Source: Prosthecobacter sp.
Lineage (GTDB): Bacteria; Verrucomicrobiota; Verrucomicrobiia; Verrucomicrobiales; Verrucomicrobiaceae
NCBI RefSeq assembly: GCF_029946185.1
Contig: NZ_JAQSEA010000135.1
Location: 1 to 34,632, forward strand
Reading direction: 5' to 3'
DNA: 34,632 nt
The translations under genes were made by a program, and so were the position numbers. The notes under the pieces are model-generated. The model was not told the DNA's origin. It did no database searches and saw nothing but the letters and a program-made list of their open reading frames with translations. Shown here piece by piece: positions 1 to 8,293 of this stretch. Position 1 is the first letter of the stretch, and each line of letters starts with the position of its first letter.

Positions 1-53
1 TCAAGAGGTCAAGAGGTCAAGAGGTCAAGAGGTCAAGAGGTCAAGAGGTCAAG
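1..53. repeat. 8-bp tandem satellite at the left edge
   Basis: Six perfect head-to-tail copies of the octamer TCAAGAGG fill bases 1-48, followed by a partial seventh unit (TCAAG). The array touches the window edge, so its true length is unknown. The period is not a multiple of three and there is no reading frame worth keeping. The shorter word GGTCAAG also recurs in other intergenic stretches of the window (about 9690 and 31627). Confidence 0.9.
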
Positions 54-71
54 CGTGCTCTCGAAGCCGAA

Positions 72-95
72 TCGTCCTCGTCCTCGTCCTCGTCC
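72..95. repeat. 6-bp tandem repeat (TCGTCC)x4
   Basis: Four copies of the hexamer TCGTCC run from 72 to 95 and then degenerate into similar pyrimidine-rich sequence up to about 118. The stretch is strand-biased (T and C on the plus strand). It separates the octamer satellite from the 202-bp tandem array. No coding potential is evident. Confidence 0.85.
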
Positions 96-160
96 TCCTA
101 CTCGAACTCGTCCTCGATCCTACAGCATCGCCGGGTCTTGAATACGGAGTGCTGCGTGAA

Positions 161-930
161 GGAGCGCGGCACTTTAGTCCGCAGCAGGTCACTCACGCCC
201 GGAACGTGTTCCCAACGCTGAATACCGCAAGCACCCCGACCCTCCCCGCGAAGAGAGATCTCGCGTAAATAAGAACTTCACGCTTCGTCGGAGTGCAGCG
301 GAATAAATTCCGCGCGCCGAGGAGCTTATTCTGCACGGGCGTCGTTCATCAAATGATTGGAAGGAGCGCGGCACTTCAGTCCGCAGCAGGTCGCCCACGC
401 CCGGAGCGTGTTTTCCACGATGAACACCGCAAGCACCCCGACCCTCCCCGCGAAGAGAGATCTCGCGTAAATAAGAACTTCACGCTTCGTCGGAGTGCAG
501 CGGAATAAATTCCGCGCGCCGAGGAGCTTATTCTGCACGGGCGTCGTTCATCAAATGATTGGAAGGAGCGCGGCACTTCAGTCCGCAGCAGGTCGCCCAC
601 GCCCGGAGCGTGTTTTCCACGATGAACACCGCAAGCACCCCGACCCTCCCCGCGAAGAGGGATCCCGCGTCATTAAGATCTCAACGCTTCGTCGGAGTGC
701 AGCGGAATAAATTCCGCGCGCCGAGGAGCTGATTCTGCACGGGCATCGTTCATCAAATGATTGGAAGGAGCGCGGCACTTCAGTCCGCAGCAGGTCGCTC
801 ACGCCCGTAACGTGTTTTCCACGATGAACACCGCAAGCACTCTGACCCTCCCCGCGAAGAGGGATCTCGCGTATTAAGAACCTCACGCTTCATCGAAGTG
901 CAGCGGAATAAATTCCGCGCGCCGAGGGAG
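161..930. repeat. 202-bp tandem repeat array, about 3.8 copies
   Basis: Units begin at 161, 363, 565 and 767 with the words GGAGCGCGGCACTT(C/T)AGTCC, giving an exact 202-bp spacing. Units 2 and 3 are nearly identical, units 1 and 4 are more diverged, and unit 4 stops at about 930. Each unit contains the palindrome GCGGAATAAATTCCGC (7-bp arms) and a smaller hairpin of the form CACGC...GCGTG. Because 202 is not divisible by 3, each unit falls in a different frame, so the short open frames here (for example 293-508, 495-710 and their antisense partners) are by-products of the repeat. The array ends right at the stop codon of the minus-strand gene at 931. I read it as non-coding. Confidence 0.93.
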
Positions 931-1809
931 CTATGCGGGAAATCTCTCCAGCAGCGGCTTGGCAAGAAGCCCTTCGCGCCACGCCGCAGGGATGGCTTCG
1001 AGGCCGTGGGCGGCTCCGAGGAGCATGCCGAGGACGAGGGCGCGGGCGCAGTTGTCGCCGCCAGCCATGGCGTTTTCGATGGTGGCTGTCTCGAAACTTG
1101 GGCCGTGATGAAGGACGAGCCAGAGCACGGCGGGCAATGCCTGAGGAACGGGGCAGGCGCGGCCGAGCTGGCCGATGGCGTCGCTACCCGTGGCGGCTTC
1201 GGCGGCTTGCAGTGCCCATGCTGGCGCGGTGTCACGAATGACGCTTTGCAGTTCCCCCCCTTGCAGCAGGCGGTGCGTGGCGCGGGCAAGGAATTCGGCG
1301 CATTCGATGGCCTCAGGTGAGCGATGCGTGACCACGGTCTGCTCGATGGCGGCTGCGACGGCTTCGGACTCAGCCTGATCGGCCAGCAGGGCCATGAGTG
1401 GGGCGATGCGGGCGGGGCCGGCGAGTTCGTCGGAGGGAACCCCGCTGGTGGCGGCAGTGGCACCCGCTTCGAGATTGGCGAGGGTGCCTTTGGTGGCCTT
1501 GTCCACGTAGTCATTGTAGGTGGGCCACATGGCCTGCCAGTCAGCGAGGAAGGCGGTGGCGTCCCAGCGGCGTTCGCGTTGAAGGAAGGTAAGCAGACGC
1601 AGGGCCTGATCTCCAGCATGGCCCTGGTCACCGGCCTGCTTGTGCGGGTGGTAGGACTCCGCACCCGGCGCGAGGTAGCCGGTGACGCGGCCCTGCTTTT
1701 TGAGAATCAAGGCGGGGTCGTAAATCCAGTGTACGCCGAGTGAGATGGATTCGGCGATGAAGCTGCCTTGCAGCATGCCTGCAATGCGGGAGGAGAGGTC
1801 GGGAGTCAT
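931..1809 (-). CDS. ADP-ribosylglycohydrolase family protein, J1-crystallin-like
   Basis: A 292-residue protein of the ADP-ribosylglycohydrolase (DraG/ARH) fold. The N-terminus carries the family-type helix around residues 11-28 (GMLQGSFIAES...GVHW), and the C-terminus carries GGDNCARA at 250-257. Classical hydrolases have a GGDTDT-type metal-binding motif at this place. The GGD(N/S)C-R form is the one I associate with the jellyfish J1-crystallin branch, so hydrolase activity on ADP-ribosyl groups cannot be assumed. I chose the ATG at 1809 because the family homology starts directly after it; the frame stays open upstream to 1947, but that stretch reads as low-quality intergenic sequence. No clear Shine-Dalgarno is visible. 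The stop (TAG, 931-933) sits at the edge of the 202-bp tandem array. It is divergent from the hydrolase gene at 1981. The fold assignment is secure; the substrate is unknown. Confidence 0.85.
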   Translation of the reverse strand: MTPDLSSRIAGMLQGSFIAESISLGVHWIYDPALILKKQGRVTGYLAPGAESYHPHKQAGDQGHAGDQALRLLTFLQRERRWDATAFLADWQAMWPTYNDYVDKATKGTLANLEAGATAATSGVPSDELAGPARIAPLMALLADQAESEAVAAAIEQTVVTHRSPEAIECAEFLARATHRLLQGGELQSVIRDTAPAWALQAAEAATGSDAIGQLGRACPVPQALPAVLWLVLHHGPSFETATIENAMAGGDNCARALVLGMLLGAAHGLEAIPAAWREGLLAKPLLERFPA

Positions 1810-1980
1810 GGGGCGGGGAGATCGTGATCGAGGTGAGAGCGTTACGCCCATGCAGTGCCGTGCGGGACTGAAAACTGCGAGCTGAAAATTGAAAACTGTA
1901 AATGGAGGACGGTGCGAGGAACGAGTGCTTGTGTGTGCTGGCGGCATTCGCCATCGTGCCGCTCATTCATCCTCTTTCCC

Positions 1981-2724
1981 ATGACTCTCCGCGAACCTGA
2001 AATCGTCGAACTCGCCACGCCCACCGGTCCCATGCGCACGCTGGTGCTGCGTCCTGCGGGCGCGGGGCGCTATCCGGGGCTGCTGTTTCATTCGGAAATT
2101 TTTCAAAACACGGGGCCCATCTGCCGCACGGCTGCGTTCCTTGCGGGGCATGGCTTCATCGTGGCGCTGCCAGAGATCTATCATGAGTACCTGACTGCCG
2201 GAACCGTGCTGGCCTACGATCAGGCGGGTTCGGATGTGGGCAACCGCTTGAAGACCGAGAAATCCGTGGCCGCCTACGATGCGGACAACCGCGCCGTGCT
2301 CGACTACTTGAAAGCCCACGCAGACTGCAACGGGCGGCTCGGTTCCTTTGGCCCCTGCATTGGCGGTCACTTGACCTATCGCGCCGCCCTGCAGCCGGAT
2401 GTGGCTGCTGCGGCATGCTTTTACCCCACCGATCTGCACAAGAGCAGCCTTGGCGCAGGCATGAATGACGACTCGCTCGCTCGCGCGGCAGACATCAAAG
2501 GGGAGTTGCTGATGGTCTTTGGGCGTCAGGACCCGCATGTGCCCGCCGAGGGGCGTGCCATGATCTACCAGACGCTGACGGCTGCTGGTGTGCAGTTCAC
2601 CTGGAACGAGTTCAATGCCGCTCACGCCTTCCTGCGTGACGAAGGCCTGCGCTACGATGCCGAGGTGGCGCGTCAGGCGCTGGGCATGACGGTGGATTTC
2701 TTCCGCCGCTGCCTGTGCGAGTAA
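1981..2724 (+). CDS. Dienelactone hydrolase family protein
   Basis: A 247-residue alpha/beta-hydrolase of the dienelactone hydrolase (carboxymethylenebutenolidase) family. The expected catalytic set is visible: a nucleophilic cysteine in GPCIGG (C126), aspartate in GRQDPH (D184), histidine in NAAHAF (H215), and the glutamate in HSEIF (E39) that in DLH holds the cysteine in its resting state. Spacing and length match typical DLH proteins (about 230-250 residues). There is no signal peptide, so it is presumably cytosolic. Family members hydrolyse lactone or ester bonds in aromatic-compound breakdown, but many genomic homologues have no known substrate. I start at the ATG at 1981 because homology begins there; the frame is open from 1855 but the extra residues look like non-coding leader. 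No neighbouring aromatic-degradation genes are seen. Confidence 0.9.
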   Translation: MTLREPEIVELATPTGPMRTLVLRPAGAGRYPGLLFHSEIFQNTGPICRTAAFLAGHGFIVALPEIYHEYLTAGTVLAYDQAGSDVGNRLKTEKSVAAYDADNRAVLDYLKAHADCNGRLGSFGPCIGGHLTYRAALQPDVAAAACFYPTDLHKSSLGAGMNDDSLARAADIKGELLMVFGRQDPHVPAEGRAMIYQTLTAAGVQFTWNEFNAAHAFLRDEGLRYDAEVARQALGMTVDFFRRCLCE

Positions 2725-2756
2725 TTGAGGTTATTTAAATTCTATCGTTTCAAACC

Positions 2757-3191
2757 ATGGACTCCACAGCTCTCCCTCAACGCAGGTCACTGATGATACT
2801 GCTCAGTTTGCTAGGCGGCTCCCTGCTCGCAGGTTGCATCGGCAAGATCAATGTGATGGGTCGTAATATCCCGGACAGCGAATACAAGGCTTCCTATGAT
2901 CTTGATATTGCTCGTGAAAAGCAAGGGTTGGAGCCAACAGGTGCGCATGACGAACACGGCCGGATTCCATCCTGGGATCAGTTCTGGTGCAGCGCCGGCG
3001 GAACGGGCGATGTGACCAAGCCGGCACGCAGTCGCAGGCTGAAGCGTTACATCATCAAGAAGCGCCGCGCTGCTGGTTTGCGAGAGCTGAGCTCGCGCAT
3101 GAGCTTTATCTACACAGAATCGAATTCCGACTCCTGGCCGCCGATGTTTGACCACTATTACAAGCCGGGCGATCCGCGCATTTTCCAATGA
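2757..3191 (+). CDS. Small predicted lipoprotein, unknown function
   Basis: A 144-residue protein with an N-terminal hydrophobic stretch (residues 13-26) ending in the lipobox LLAGC, placing the lipidated cysteine at residue 27. An alternative ATG at 2793 (residue 13) would shorten the n-region but keep the lipobox. The mature part is polar, with several basic clusters (RRLKRYIIKKRR) and Trp/Tyr-rich segments near the end. I do not recognise a family. It begins 32 bp after the dienelactone-hydrolase gene on the same strand and could be co-transcribed with it. The region after its stop is the 210-bp-spaced tandem repeat. Confidence 0.7.
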   Translation: MDSTALPQRRSLMILLSLLGGSLLAGCIGKINVMGRNIPDSEYKASYDLDIAREKQGLEPTGAHDEHGRIPSWDQFWCSAGGTGDVTKPARSRRLKRYIIKKRRAAGLRELSSRMSFIYTESNSDSWPPMFDHYYKPGDPRIFQ

Positions 3192-3250
3192 GAGCAGCGT
3201 GAGCGACCAACGGAGTCGCTAGCATGTCTCTGGGTGCCTGTGTGAGTTCA

Positions 3251-3661
3251 GAGCAAGTGAGCTGCGAAAGCCTCGGGCGTAGGTTGGGTGTGTTTGGCGT
3301 CGAGGGCTGCCCATGCTCCACCACCTGCCTCGCCAAACCGCCCGACTGCGAGGACGTTCCTACGCCCAAGTGTTTGCAGCACGCTGACAGACGGGCGGGC
3401 TGTCGCCACACCCATCCAACGTCCGGATGCGCTAGGCTTCAGCCGTGATCAAGAGTGGACGAGCAAGTGAACTGCGAGCGGCTCGGGCGTAGGTTGGGTG
3501 TGTTTGGCGTCGAGGGCGGTCCATGCTCCACCACAGACCTCGCCAAACCGCCCGACTGCCAGGGCGTTCCTACGCCCAAGTGGTAGCAGCACGCTGAGAG
3601 ACAGGCGGGCTGTCGCCACACCCATCCCACGGCCGGATGCGCTAGGCTTCAGCAGTGATCA
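3251..3661. repeat. Two-copy tandem repeat (210-bp spacing) running into an ABC gene's 3' end
   Basis: The block at 3251-3452 is repeated at 3461-3661 with roughly 90% identity by eye; both start GAGCAAGTGA and end CAG(C/A)(C/A)GTGATCAA-like. Each copy contains inverted words (GGGCGTAGG near the left and CCTACGCCC near the middle; GGTTGGGTGTG against CACACCCATCC), so a single strand could fold. Copy 2 overlaps the last codons and stop of the minus-strand ABC exporter (stop at 3642-3644). Copy 1 contains a matching relic that would encode the same LITAEA-stop tail with only a synonymous change. The open frames at 3224-3448, 3288-3470 and 3439-3630 are repeat by-products. Confidence 0.88.
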
Positions 3662-5369
3662 ATGAGGTGCGGCATAGTTTGGCGTACATGCCGCCCTGGG
3701 AGATGAGTTCCTCATGGGTGCCTTGCTCGATGATGCGGCCGTGCTCGAGCACGTAGATGCGGTCGGCATTGCGCACGGTGCTGAGGCGGTGGGCGATGAC
3801 GAAGCAGGTGCGGTTTGCCATGAGGTGCTCCAGGGCATTTTGAATCTGGCGCTCGGTCTCGGTGTCCACGCTGGCGGTGGCTTCATCCAGCAGCAGGATG
3901 GGCGGATTGCGCAGCAGGGCGCGGGCGATGCTGATGCGCTGCTTTTCACCGACGCTGAGTCTGACCCCGCGCTCGCCTACCTGGGTGTCGAGCAGATCGG
4001 CCAGACGTTTGACGAAGGCATCGGCGTTGGCGTTTTTCAGGGCGTCCCAGAGCTGCTCATCGGTGGCATCACGTTTGCCGATGACGAGGTTCTCGCGCAC
4101 GGTGCCGTTGAACAAAAAGCTCTCCTGCGTGACGTAGCCGATGTTGCGGCGCAGCCAGGCTTTGTTGAGTTCGTGCACAGGGGTGCCGTCGATGGTGATG
4201 ACACCTTCATCATACTCATAGAAGCGCGTGAGCAGATTGATCAGCGTGGATTTGCCTGCGCCAGTTGGTCCCACAAGGGCGATTGTTTGCCCCGGACGCG
4301 CATCGAGCGAGACGCCGTGCACCGTGGGAGTTTTACCCGCGTAGCTGAAGCCGACATTCTCGTAGCGCACATGCCCGGCGATGGTTCCCAGTTCACGCCC
4401 GCCTGTGGTGTCGGCTTCGGGTTCGGCATCGAGGATGTCGAAGACGCGTTCCCCGGCAGCGCGGCCTGTTTGCAGGATCTGATTGAGCTGGTGCAGGCTT
4501 TCGATGGGGTCGTAGAAAAATTTGACCAGCAGGAGGAAGGCAGTGAGGTCCCCCGTTTGAATCTGGCCTGCCATGAGCTGGCGTGCGCCCACCCAGAGCA
4601 CAATGACCATGCCGGTGCTGGTGAAGAAATTCATGCCGGGGCGGTAGATGGCCCAGATGCGCATGACGTGGAGCGTGGCGGTGCGCAGCGCGCCGCTGCT
4701 GAGGTTGAAGCGGTCATGCTCCTCGCGCTCCATGGCATAGGCTTTGATCTGGCGCATGCCGGAGACGTTGTCCTGCAGCAGGGAGTTCATGGCGCTGCTG
4801 GCCTTGCGCACCTTGCGGTGGCGGTTCTTGGAGGTGCGGGTGTAGAGCAGCGCACCGGCCATGAGAAAGGGCAGGGGAATGAGGGCGTAGAGCGTCAGCG
4901 TGACGTCTGCCTGCAGCATGAACCCGCCCACGACAATGATTTGCAGCACGGAGACCAGGCCCTGCTCGATGCCGTCAATGAGCACGCGCTCCACGGAGGG
5001 GATGTCCTCGGAGACCGTCGTCATGATGTCGCCGGAGTGGCGGTTGTCGAACCAGCGGAGGGGCAGCGTTTGCAGGCGCTGGTAGATGTCGCTGCGGAGA
5101 TCGTAGATGACCTTTTGCTCGAAGGTGTTGTTTAGCTGGATGCGCAGGGAATTGAACAGGTGCTGGGCAAAGTAGGCGGCCAGCGCCCAGAGTGCGAGCG
5201 GGCCTATGCGTTCCCACTGCTTGCCAGGGACGACGACGTCCATGACCTCACGGGTGATGGACGGAAAGACGATGACCATCAGGGTGCCGACGATGGCACA
5301 GCCGATCTGGGCGGAGCCGAGCCATGGGTAACGACGAAGGTAGGAAAAGACGCGGGCGATGGTTTTCAA
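3642..5369 (-). CDS. ABC transporter, fused permease/ATPase (MsbA-like exporter half)
   Basis: A 575-residue type IV (exporter-fold) ABC half-transporter. Residues 1-300 form the six-helix membrane domain. The nucleotide-binding domain follows with Walker A GPTGAGKST (367-374), Q-loop glutamine at about 415 (YVTQESFLF), signature LSVGEKQR (471-478), Walker B ILLLDEATAS (491-500) and the H-loop histidine (VIAHRLS, 527). Length and order match MsbA/lipid A or multidrug-type homodimeric exporters; the substrate cannot be read from sequence. The start is TTG at 5369: the frame upstream reaches a stop without any ATG or GTG, and the next methionine would remove the elbow helix and first membrane helix. 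The stop lies inside copy 2 of the local tandem repeat. It is divergent from the GYF/RDD gene, with about 70 bp between. Confidence 0.95.
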   Translation of the reverse strand: MKTIARVFSYLRRYPWLGSAQIGCAIVGTLMVIVFPSITREVMDVVVPGKQWERIGPLALWALAAYFAQHLFNSLRIQLNNTFEQKVIYDLRSDIYQRLQTLPLRWFDNRHSGDIMTTVSEDIPSVERVLIDGIEQGLVSVLQIIVVGGFMLQADVTLTLYALIPLPFLMAGALLYTRTSKNRHRKVRKASSAMNSLLQDNVSGMRQIKAYAMEREEHDRFNLSSGALRTATLHVMRIWAIYRPGMNFFTSTGMVIVLWVGARQLMAGQIQTGDLTAFLLLVKFFYDPIESLHQLNQILQTGRAAGERVFDILDAEPEADTTGGRELGTIAGHVRYENVGFSYAGKTPTVHGVSLDARPGQTIALVGPTGAGKSTLINLLTRFYEYDEGVITIDGTPVHELNKAWLRRNIGYVTQESFLFNGTVRENLVIGKRDATDEQLWDALKNANADAFVKRLADLLDTQVGERGVRLSVGEKQRISIARALLRNPPILLLDEATASVDTETERQIQNALEHLMANRTCFVIAHRLSTVRNADRIYVLEHGRIIEQGTHEELISQGGMYAKLCRTSLITAEA

Positions 5370-5439
5370 TCGGGATGGGAGCTTGATGCTGGCGGGTTAG
5401 CAGCTATCTAGCATACGACTTACAGCAACAGGCATATAC

Positions 5440-6210
5440 ATGAAATACCATCTGGCACGCGGCGAGGAACAACTCGGCACTTTTAATGATCTGGATGTGA
5501 GCGCCGGACTGCGGAATGGACGTTTCAAATCCACCGACCTGTGCTGGACGGAAGGCATGCCGGAGTGGCAGACCTTGCAGGCCCATCTGCAGGAGGTGAA
5601 CCCGGAGGCGGTTCAGGCACCTGCCGTCGAGCCGCCAGCCATCAAAGCCCTGCGTGCCGAAGTGCGGCAGGATCTGGAGCCGCTCCCTGAGCTGGCCTCA
5701 CGTGAGCGGAGGTTCGCCGCCAAGCTGATCGATTTCACCCTGCTGATCGTGCCGATAGGGGTCATCCTCACGATGTTTTTTGACTCGGCGTTTGTGGAGG
5801 AAATCCAGAAGCTGCAGAACGATACGCCTGCGGTGATGGCCGCCATGCAGAAGCGGGCTGAACAGGTCCAGGCATCCGGTGACGTGAAGCTGGCCATCAT
5901 GAGCCTGATCTTTGACGTGACTTTGATCTTCAATGTGGTGCTGCTCACCCTGCGCGGTCAGACCGTTGGGAAGCTTTGCGTGGGCATTCAGGTGGTGCGC
6001 TCTCCGGACGGGGCGCGGGCAGGCTTTATCAAGGCCGTGCTGCTGCGCTCCCTGCTCTTTCTCGTCCTCATCTTTGCCGGCTCGCTTTCCCTCGGCGGCA
6101 TTGGACTGGCCCTGCTGCTGGTGGACTCACTGATGATCTTCCGCAAAGACCGCCGCTGCCTTCACGATCTGCTGGCCGACACCCTGGTGACGATTAAGCG
6201 GAAGGGGTGA
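5440..6210 (+). CDS. GYF-like (GYF_2/DUF4339) plus RDD membrane protein
   Basis: A 256-residue two-part protein. Residues 1-48 look like a bacterial GYF_2 domain (YHLARGEEQLGTF... with the W of CWTEGMPEWQTL), usually read as a peptide-binding module. Residues 87-250 are an RDD domain: the first conserved block ASRERRFAAKLIDF precedes a membrane helix, GQTVGKLCVGIQVV follows a second, and the C-terminal KDRRCLHDLLADT is typical of the family. Three to four hydrophobic segments are visible. RDD proteins are inner-membrane proteins of mostly unknown role. The linker (49-86) is Pro/Glu/Ala-rich. The stop codon is immediately followed by the stop of the convergent gene, with no base between. Confidence 0.9.
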   Translation: MKYHLARGEEQLGTFNDLDVSAGLRNGRFKSTDLCWTEGMPEWQTLQAHLQEVNPEAVQAPAVEPPAIKALRAEVRQDLEPLPELASRERRFAAKLIDFTLLIVPIGVILTMFFDSAFVEEIQKLQNDTPAVMAAMQKRAEQVQASGDVKLAIMSLIFDVTLIFNVVLLTLRGQTVGKLCVGIQVVRSPDGARAGFIKAVLLRSLLFLVLIFAGSLSLGGIGLALLLVDSLMIFRKDRRCLHDLLADTLVTIKRKG

Positions 6211-6564
6211 TCACAAGCTGTCGCCGCCGGGTTTTCTGCCGTTGTTGTACTTGTTGATCTCCTGAATATCTTCGAGCTGTTCGGGAGTGAAACGCCGGAG
6301 TTTGGTGCGGCTTTTATGGGTCACGCCAAGCACAAAGCAGGAGACATCCACCACCAGAATGGCCATCGCAATCACGATGCCGTAGCGCTTCAAGGCCTCA
6401 TCAATGATTTTGTTCTTGTTGACGGAGAAGGTCTCCGATTTGGAGAACATGGACTGAAACAGCCGCCGCCATCCTCGTGGCTCCCGTGCAACGCTGAACG
6501 ACCAGATGAAAAGGGCGGTCAGAATGACACAGGCGATTTGGTAGGGAATGGGAATGTCACGCAT
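6211..6564 (-). CDS. Small membrane protein, unknown function
   Basis: A 117-residue product (ATG at 6564) with two hydrophobic segments: one near the N-terminus (YQIACVILTALFIWSF) and one in the middle (YGIVIAMAILVVDVSCFVLG), joined by a basic/amphipathic loop and followed by a charged C-terminal tail ending NNGRKPGGDSL. A longer form starting at a TTG at 6597 is possible, but the ATG is preferred because a TATAAATT-like -10 element lies just upstream on the minus strand (about 6603-6613), leaving little leader. I recognise no family. It is convergent with the GYF/RDD gene with zero spacing and lies downstream of pgi in the same orientation. Confidence 0.6.
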   Translation of the reverse strand: MRDIPIPYQIACVILTALFIWSFSVAREPRGWRRLFQSMFSKSETFSVNKNKIIDEALKRYGIVIAMAILVVDVSCFVLGVTHKSRTKLRRFTPEQLEDIQEINKYNNGRKPGGDSL

Positions 6565-6645
6565 GTCTTTAACGCCAGAGGACGGCAGGCCTCGCAAGGG
6601 TACAATTTATAGGGTGCGCACGATCGGTGTGCAAACGGCGATTTG

Positions 6646-8208
6646 TTACGGCGCTGCGTATTGATCCAGCGCTGGACTGTCGCCAGTGGCAACAATTCGC
6701 GCCTGCTCATTGGCGGCAAGGTGGTTCAGCATGTGGAAGGCGTCCTCGGCATCAATCCCAAGCTTGGCTGCCACTTCATCCGCCGTGCTGCCGGCGGCAG
6801 TCAGGGCACCACGCACGCTGGCGAGCTGAGTGAGGAAATTCGTGGCGGCTTTTTTACCCGCTTCAACGCCGGGCTGGTGGTACGCATTGATGTTCACCAG
6901 GCTGGCGTAAAAGCTCACGGCACGCTCAAACAAGGCGATGAGCATTCCCAGGCTAAACGCATTGAGTTCAGAAATGTTCAGCGTGATGGACTCCCGGCCC
7001 TTCTCCGCCAGCGCCTTGCGGGTGCCGCGCAGAAAGCCCTGAAGGTAGTCGCCGGTGGTGAAGCCGGGATCGACTTCCATGGAGGCCTTGTCACGTGCTC
7101 TGCCCACTTCGATGAATGTGACGAAAAAATTGTTCACGCCATCACGGAGCTGCTGCACATAGGCATGCTGGTCCGTGCTGCCTTTGTTGCCATAGACGGC
7201 GATGCCCTGATTCACCACCGCACCGGAGAGGTCGTGTTCTTTGCCCAGGCTTTCCATGACGAGTTGCTGCAGGTATTTGCTGAAGAGCACCAGCCTGTCC
7301 TTGTAGGGCAGCACCACCATGTCTTTCAAACCCTTGCCTTTGCCGGCATGGTGCCACATCAGAGCCAGCAGCATCGCAGCATTCTCGATGGCGGGGCGCT
7401 GACGTGTTTCCACATCCATCGCCGCTGCACCGGCCAGAAACTGCAGTACGTCCACGCCTTGCAGCGCAGCGGCCAGCGTGCCCACGGCGCTCATCAGGCT
7501 CGTGCGTCCGCCCACCCAGTCCCACATCGGGAAGCGGGCCACCCAGCCCTGGCCGGAGGAGTGCAAGTCCAGCTCGCTGCCGTCACCCGTCACGGCGACG
7601 GCGTGCTTGGCGAAGTCGAGCCCCTTGGCCTTGTAGGCGGCTTCGGTTTCCAGCATGCCATTGCGCGTCTCCTTCGTGCCGCCGGATTTGGAAATCACCA
7701 GCGTGAGGGTGGTCGCCAGTTCATTGCCGATCTGGGCCATCAAGCGGTCAATGCCGTCCGGGTCCGTGTTGTCGAGAAAGGAAATCGCCAGCGGCGGATT
7801 GGCCGGGGTGATAGCATGCGCGACGAGCTGAGGACCCAGCGCCGAACCCCCAATGCCCACGACGAGCACACGGGAGAACTTTTTGCCATTGGCTGCGGTG
7901 ATCGCACCGGAGTGGACATCCGCAGCGAACTTCAGGGTTGCGGCGAGAGTCTCGCTGATCTCATGCTGGATGGCGTCATTCGGGGCAAGGCGGGCATTGC
8001 GCAGCCAGTAGTGGCCGACCATGCGCTGCTCATCCGGATTGGCGATGGCTCCCGCTTCGAGTGCGATCATCGACTTGAAGGCAGACTCGATGCGACCAGC
8101 CATGGTCTTGAAAATCTCATCCTCGAAAGCCATGCGGCTGATGTCGATGGAGAATCCCAGGTTTGAGTAACGAACAAAGTGTTTTTGAAAGCGGTCCCAA
8201 TGGCTCAT
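6646..8208 (-). CDS. pgi: Glucose-6-phosphate isomerase
   Basis: A 520-residue phosphoglucose isomerase that interconverts glucose 6-phosphate and fructose 6-phosphate in glycolysis and gluconeogenesis, in the cytosol. Visible hallmarks are the SIS-domain phosphate loops GIGGSALGP (118-126) and SKSGGTKET (173-181), the [11 protein letters not shown] block (233-243, arginine 235), the catalytic glutamate in VMESLGK (E319), histidine in STDQHAY (H348) and the C-terminal lysine in GVEAGKK (K452). Length fits the bacterial family, and a ~60-residue C-terminal extension follows the last motif. The ATG at 8206-8208 begins MSHWDRF, matching the usual N-terminus position. It is divergent from the Dabb gene. 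Functional assignment is firm. Confidence 0.96.
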   Translation of the reverse strand: MSHWDRFQKHFVRYSNLGFSIDISRMAFEDEIFKTMAGRIESAFKSMIALEAGAIANPDEQRMVGHYWLRNARLAPNDAIQHEISETLAATLKFAADVHSGAITAANGKKFSRVLVVGIGGSALGPQLVAHAITPANPPLAISFLDNTDPDGIDRLMAQIGNELATTLTLVISKSGGTKETRNGMLETEAAYKAKGLDFAKHAVAVTGDGSELDLHSSGQGWVARFPMWDWVGGRTSLMSAVGTLAAALQGVDVLQFLAGAAAMDVETRQRPAIENAAMLLALMWHHAGKGKGLKDMVVLPYKDRLVLFSKYLQQLVMESLGKEHDLSGAVVNQGIAVYGNKGSTDQHAYVQQLRDGVNNFFVTFIEVGRARDKASMEVDPGFTTGDYLQGFLRGTRKALAEKGRESITLNISELNAFSLGMLIALFERAVSFYASLVNINAYHQPGVEAGKKAATNFLTQLASVRGALTAAGSTADEVAAKLGIDAEDAFHMLNHLAANEQARIVATGDSPALDQYAAP

Positions 8209-8293
8209 GGATCATTGGGAGCATGCGCGATGCCACGGCGCAACCTGTTTGAGCCGTTGACGCATGGAGCGCCCTGCGACATTTTTGACCACT

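Noticed and set aside
189-886. Repeated ~70-residue proteins encoded by the tandem array
   Set aside because: The same peptide recurs only because the DNA repeats; frames shift between units because 202 is not a multiple of 3, and both strands are equally open.
161-930. Possible CRISPR array
   Set aside because: The repeated units are contiguous 202-bp blocks with no short repeat/unique spacer alternation, and no cas genes are present.
3714-5135. 473-residue plus-strand open frame
   Set aside because: It lies entirely antisense to the ABC exporter, whose Walker and signature motifs are intact. The Ala/Gly/Asp/His-rich composition is the usual shadow of a GC-rich gene.
6643-8166. 507-residue plus-strand open frame
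   Set aside because: It is antisense to pgi, which has every catalytic motif, and it has no recognisable domain.
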